In this document: piece by piece, positions 5,170 through 7,377 of the stretch
How positions within the stretch are numbered: position 1 is the first letter of the stretch
How the letters are laid out: each line of letters starts with the position of its first letter
Source: Acidobacteriaceae bacterium
Lineage (GTDB): Bacteria > Acidobacteriota > Terriglobia > Terriglobales > Acidobacteriaceae
NCBI GenBank assembly: GCA_003135315.1
Contig: PLBD01000322.1
Location: 732-8,108 of the forward strand
Direction of reading: 5' to 3'
Length of the DNA stretch: 7,377 nt
The notes under the pieces: model-generated
Databases searched by the model: none
Seen by the model: only the letters and a program-made list of their open reading frames with translations
Told to the model about the DNA's origin: nothing
Program-made: the position numbers and the translations under genes

Positions 5170-6396
5170 TCATAGGAACTTGATAATCATGTATGCCACT
5201 GCCGTGCCGAGCACGACTATCCAAGGCTGAACCTTTCTCAGCACAAGCAGCGAAAAAGCTACAAGGGCAATCCAGAAATCGATCGCTGAATGGATTGTGC
5301 TGGTCCACAGCGGTTGGAAAAGCGCTGCGATCAGCACGCCGACAACGCTTGCATTAATACCTCGGAGCGCCGCCTTGATCGACCCGCTTTCCCGCAGTGT
5401 GCTCCAGAAAGGTAGCACGGCTGTCATGGCGAGCAGTCCGGGTGTGAAAATGCCCACTAGCCCGAGCACTCCATACAGGAATGGGCTTGGAGTTGGGCGC
5501 ACCTCGGCACCCAGATACGCCGCAAACGAGAACAGCGGTCCAGGGAGAGCCTGTGCCGCGCCATATCCAGCCAGAAAGGACTGTTGCGTCACCCATCCGC
5601 GCGCAACCACCGCGTCCTCGAGCAGTGGTAGAACGACATGCCCGCCGCCGAATACGAGAGCGCCGCTACGGTAGAACGAGGAAAAAACTGCGAGGCCGAG
5701 ATTCGCATGGTAATGAGCGATCAGTGGGGGAAGAACCAGAAGCAGAACAAAGATCGCAGCCGCCGCTCCACCGGCCGCATTCGACAGCCTGAGACCAACA
5801 GGCTCATGTTTGTCATGCTCCTCTGACCGGCAAAACAACAGCCCTGCCATTGCACCAGCGGCGATTGCGATCAGGGTTGCCGACTTCTGCGGCGTCGACA
5901 AGGTCACTCCAGTGGCAGTAATAGCGATGGCCATGCGAAGGCAATCCGGAGCGAGTGACTTGCGCATGGTCATCACTGCTTGTGCAACTACCGCGACCGC
6001 AACGAGCTGCAGCCCATGCAGTAATCCGTTTCCCCATCCTCCTGCCAGGAACGAGTGCCCATAGGCAAAGGCCAGCATCAGCAGCGCCGAAGGTAGAGTG
6101 AATCCCACCCAGGCCGCCAAGCCTCCAGGCCAACCCGCGCGCACGATTCCAAGCGCAAAGCCCACTTGACTGCTGGCCGGTCCCGGCAAGGATTGTGCGA
6201 GGGCGATGATTTCTGCAAGCACGCCCTCGCTGCACCATTGCCGGCGCTCCACGATTTCCTTCTGGAAGTATCCGAGGTGGGCGATCGGGCCGCCGAATGA
6301 AGTACATCCTAGCTGGAGAAAAACCAACAACACTTCGGAGATTGATCCGCGCCTTGGCTCAGACCGTCGTAGTGCATTGGTGTTTGTGTCTGGCAC
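5170..6396 (-). CDS. chrA: Chromate transporter ChrA, full-length two-domain form
   Basis: ChrA-family (CHR) proteins export chromate, driven by the membrane potential. The 408-residue length fits the long-chain form made of two homologous halves. The N-terminal half carries FGGPIAHLGYFQKEIVERRQW-type sequence (34-54) and SLPGPASSQVGF (69-80). The C-terminal half repeats the pattern with FGGGHVVLPLLEDAVV (249-264) and ALPGPLFSFAAYLGA (283-297). About ten to twelve hydrophobic segments can be counted, and a charged SEEHDKHE loop (191-198) joins the halves. The start is GTG at 6396-6394, with a weak GGGA-like ribosome site just upstream; it leaves about 18 polar residues before the first helix. 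The gene starts 24 bases after the stop of the multicopper oxidase gene, indicating cotranscription. No chrB regulator is in view. Chromate as substrate is inferred from the family; sulfate or other oxyanions have been considered for some members. Confidence 0.93.
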   Translation of the reverse strand: MPDTNTNALRRSEPRRGSISEVLLVFLQLGCTSFGGPIAHLGYFQKEIVERRQWCSEGVLAEIIALAQSLPGPASSQVGFALGIVRAGWPGGLAAWVGFTLPSALLMLAFAYGHSFLAGGWGNGLLHGLQLVAVAVVAQAVMTMRKSLAPDCLRMAIAITATGVTLSTPQKSATLIAIAAGAMAGLLFCRSEEHDKHEPVGLRLSNAAGGAAAAIFVLLLVLPPLIAHYHANLGLAVFSSFYRSGALVFGGGHVVLPLLEDAVVARGWVTQQSFLAGYGAAQALPGPLFSFAAYLGAEVRPTPSPFLYGVLGLVGIFTPGLLAMTAVLPFWSTLRESGSIKAALRGINASVVGVLIAALFQPLWTSTIHSAIDFWIALVAFSLLVLRKVQPWIVVLGTAVAYMIIKFL

Positions 6397-6420
6397 GTTC
6401 CCAGTCAGGGTGACACCTGG

Positions 6421-7377
6421 CTACACGTAATCAAACAACGTCATCAAGCCGAAATCCATATGCAACTGCTGGTGGCAGTGCAGCAATGTATCGCCGGGAT
6501 TGTCGGCAACAAAATCCACCGCAACCGTTTCCAACGGCATCACGTTGATCACATCCTTGCGCAACCCGCTCAACTGCCTGTGCCCGATCTGCGCAACCTC
6601 AAAAGTATGCCGGTGCAGATGAATCGGATGCTGATCCCCGCTTCCATTGCGCAGCAGCAGCCGGTACCGCTTGCCTCGCTTCACTTGAATCGGATCCACA
6701 TCCGGCCACGATTTGTTATTGATCGTCCAGGTATCGAACTTCGATCCCTTCAGCGGCCCGCTATCGCGAAAGGTCAGCGTAACCGTCTCGTCCGGAGCCG
6801 CCGCAGCAGCAGTCGAAGCAAACTGCGCGTAGTCCCACTTCTCCGGCGCAGGATCGGTCCATATCGGCGTACCCGTCTTACCGGCATATTCCACCACAAT
6901 CCCGAGCCCCATCTTCCGCGCCTCAGCCAGTGTCGATCCCAGCACCCACAGTACCGGCTGATTCATCTCGATCACCGCATCCACCCGCTCGGCCACGGCA
7001 AGGCTCAGCACCTCCACCGCAACCGGATTCGGCACGGGATTCCCGTCCATCGCAATCACCTTGAACGTATGCCCAGGGAGCGCCAGCACCACGTTTTCCG
7101 TAGCGCTCGCGTTCAGCAGCCGCAACAGCACCCGCTGACCCTGCTTCACGCGAATCGGCTCGCCCGCCCCCAGCATGTGCTGGTTCACCGTCGCGTATTG
7201 GTAGCCCACGTCGCTCCCCGTCGTCAGCGGCTGGTTTGCCGACTCGGCCCGCATCATCTCCACCATCGGCACAAACCGTGGTCCCCAATGGTGAACGGCG
7301 AGCAGAATCTCCTGGTCGTAAGACCCCGCGTCCGCCTTTCCATCCACCAGCAAAAATCCAACCTGCCCGCAGTAAGT
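6421..7377 (-). CDS. Multicopper oxidase, C-terminal 318 residues (N-terminus beyond right edge)
   Basis: The frame is open through the right edge, where it reads TYCGQVGFLLVDGK before YDQEILLAVHHWGPRF; the first cupredoxin domain with its HxH pairs lies outside. The second cupredoxin domain covers roughly residues 20-175 of the visible part and the third about 210-318. The third has the copper signature: HPIHLH (250-255), then HCHQQLH (300-306), providing type 1, 2 and 3 copper ligands. The axial position of the type 1 site, five residues after H306, is Leu311 rather than Met, as in high-potential laccases. Proteins of this kind oxidise phenols or metal ions such as Cu(I) or Mn(II) with reduction of O2 to water, normally in the periplasm; the signal peptide cannot be seen. 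The gene is probably first in an operon with chrA. The substrate is not predictable here. An internal TTG at 7353 is not the true start, because homologous-looking sequence continues upstream. Confidence 0.93.
   Translation of the reverse strand, partial: TYCGQVGFLLVDGKADAGSYDQEILLAVHHWGPRFVPMVEMMRAESANQPLTTGSDVGYQYATVNQHMLGAGEPIRVKQGQRVLLRLLNASATENVVLALPGHTFKVIAMDGNPVPNPVAVEVLSLAVAERVDAVIEMNQPVLWVLGSTLAEARKMGLGIVVEYAGKTGTPIWTDPAPEKWDYAQFASTAAAAAPDETVTLTFRDSGPLKGSKFDTWTINNKSWPDVDPIQVKRGKRYRLLLRNGSGDQHPIHLHRHTFEVAQIGHRQLSGLRKDVINVMPLETVAVDFVADNPGDTLLHCHQQLHMDFGLMTLFDYV

Noticed and set aside
4955..5308. A 117-codon leftward frame spanning the spacer after chrA
   Set aside because: Half of it overlaps the chrA C-terminus in another phase, and the rest shows no recognisable protein pattern or ribosome site.

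Overview
The window looks like a piece of a GC-rich bacterial chromosome, most likely an Acidobacteriota (Terriglobia-type) genome. The hints are a TonB-like protein, a small membrane protein and miaA in a row, a short-linker zinc-ribbon membrane protein, and a lipoprotein with a PIYPGA-type motif. This assignment rests on family resemblance from memory, not on a search. There is no sign of phage, insertion sequence, CRISPR or tRNA genes. Two genes run off the ends: selB at the left edge and a multicopper oxidase at the right edge.

Left part (1-3246). selB, the selenocysteine-specific elongation factor, is read leftwards from 745. A 205-base divergent spacer separates it from a rightward three-gene run: a TonB/TolA-like envelope protein (951-2051), a 59-residue single-pass membrane protein with a GTG start (2073-2252), and miaA, the tRNA dimethylallyltransferase (2269-3246). 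Recognisable Shine-Dalgarno sequences are scarce in this run. Instead there is a short leader ORF with a GAGGGG ribosome site before tonB, and a seven-codon ORF that touches its neighbours by ATGA overlaps before miaA. Both suggest translational coupling.

Middle part (3247-4235). A separately promoted lipoprotein gene (3438-4013) is followed by a spacer rich in dyads. That spacer contains an exact 16-base parS chromosome-partitioning site, TGTTCCACGTGGAACA, at 4061-4076, inside a 22-base perfect palindrome. This is the most notable non-coding signal of the window and implies that the locus lies in the origin-proximal ParB-loading domain of the chromosome.

Right part (4236-7377). A zinc-ribbon, multi-pass membrane protein (4236-4958) is read rightwards and converges on a leftward pair: a multicopper oxidase (6421 to beyond 7377), then a full-length two-domain ChrA chromate transporter (5170-6396), with only 24 bases between them. 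The pair looks like a metal or oxyanion handling operon. The substrate of each protein is inferred only from its family.

I found no clearly new multi-gene system. The observations most worth following are the parS site with its cluster of dyads, the oxidase-chrA pairing, and the small genes that default gene calling is likely to miss.
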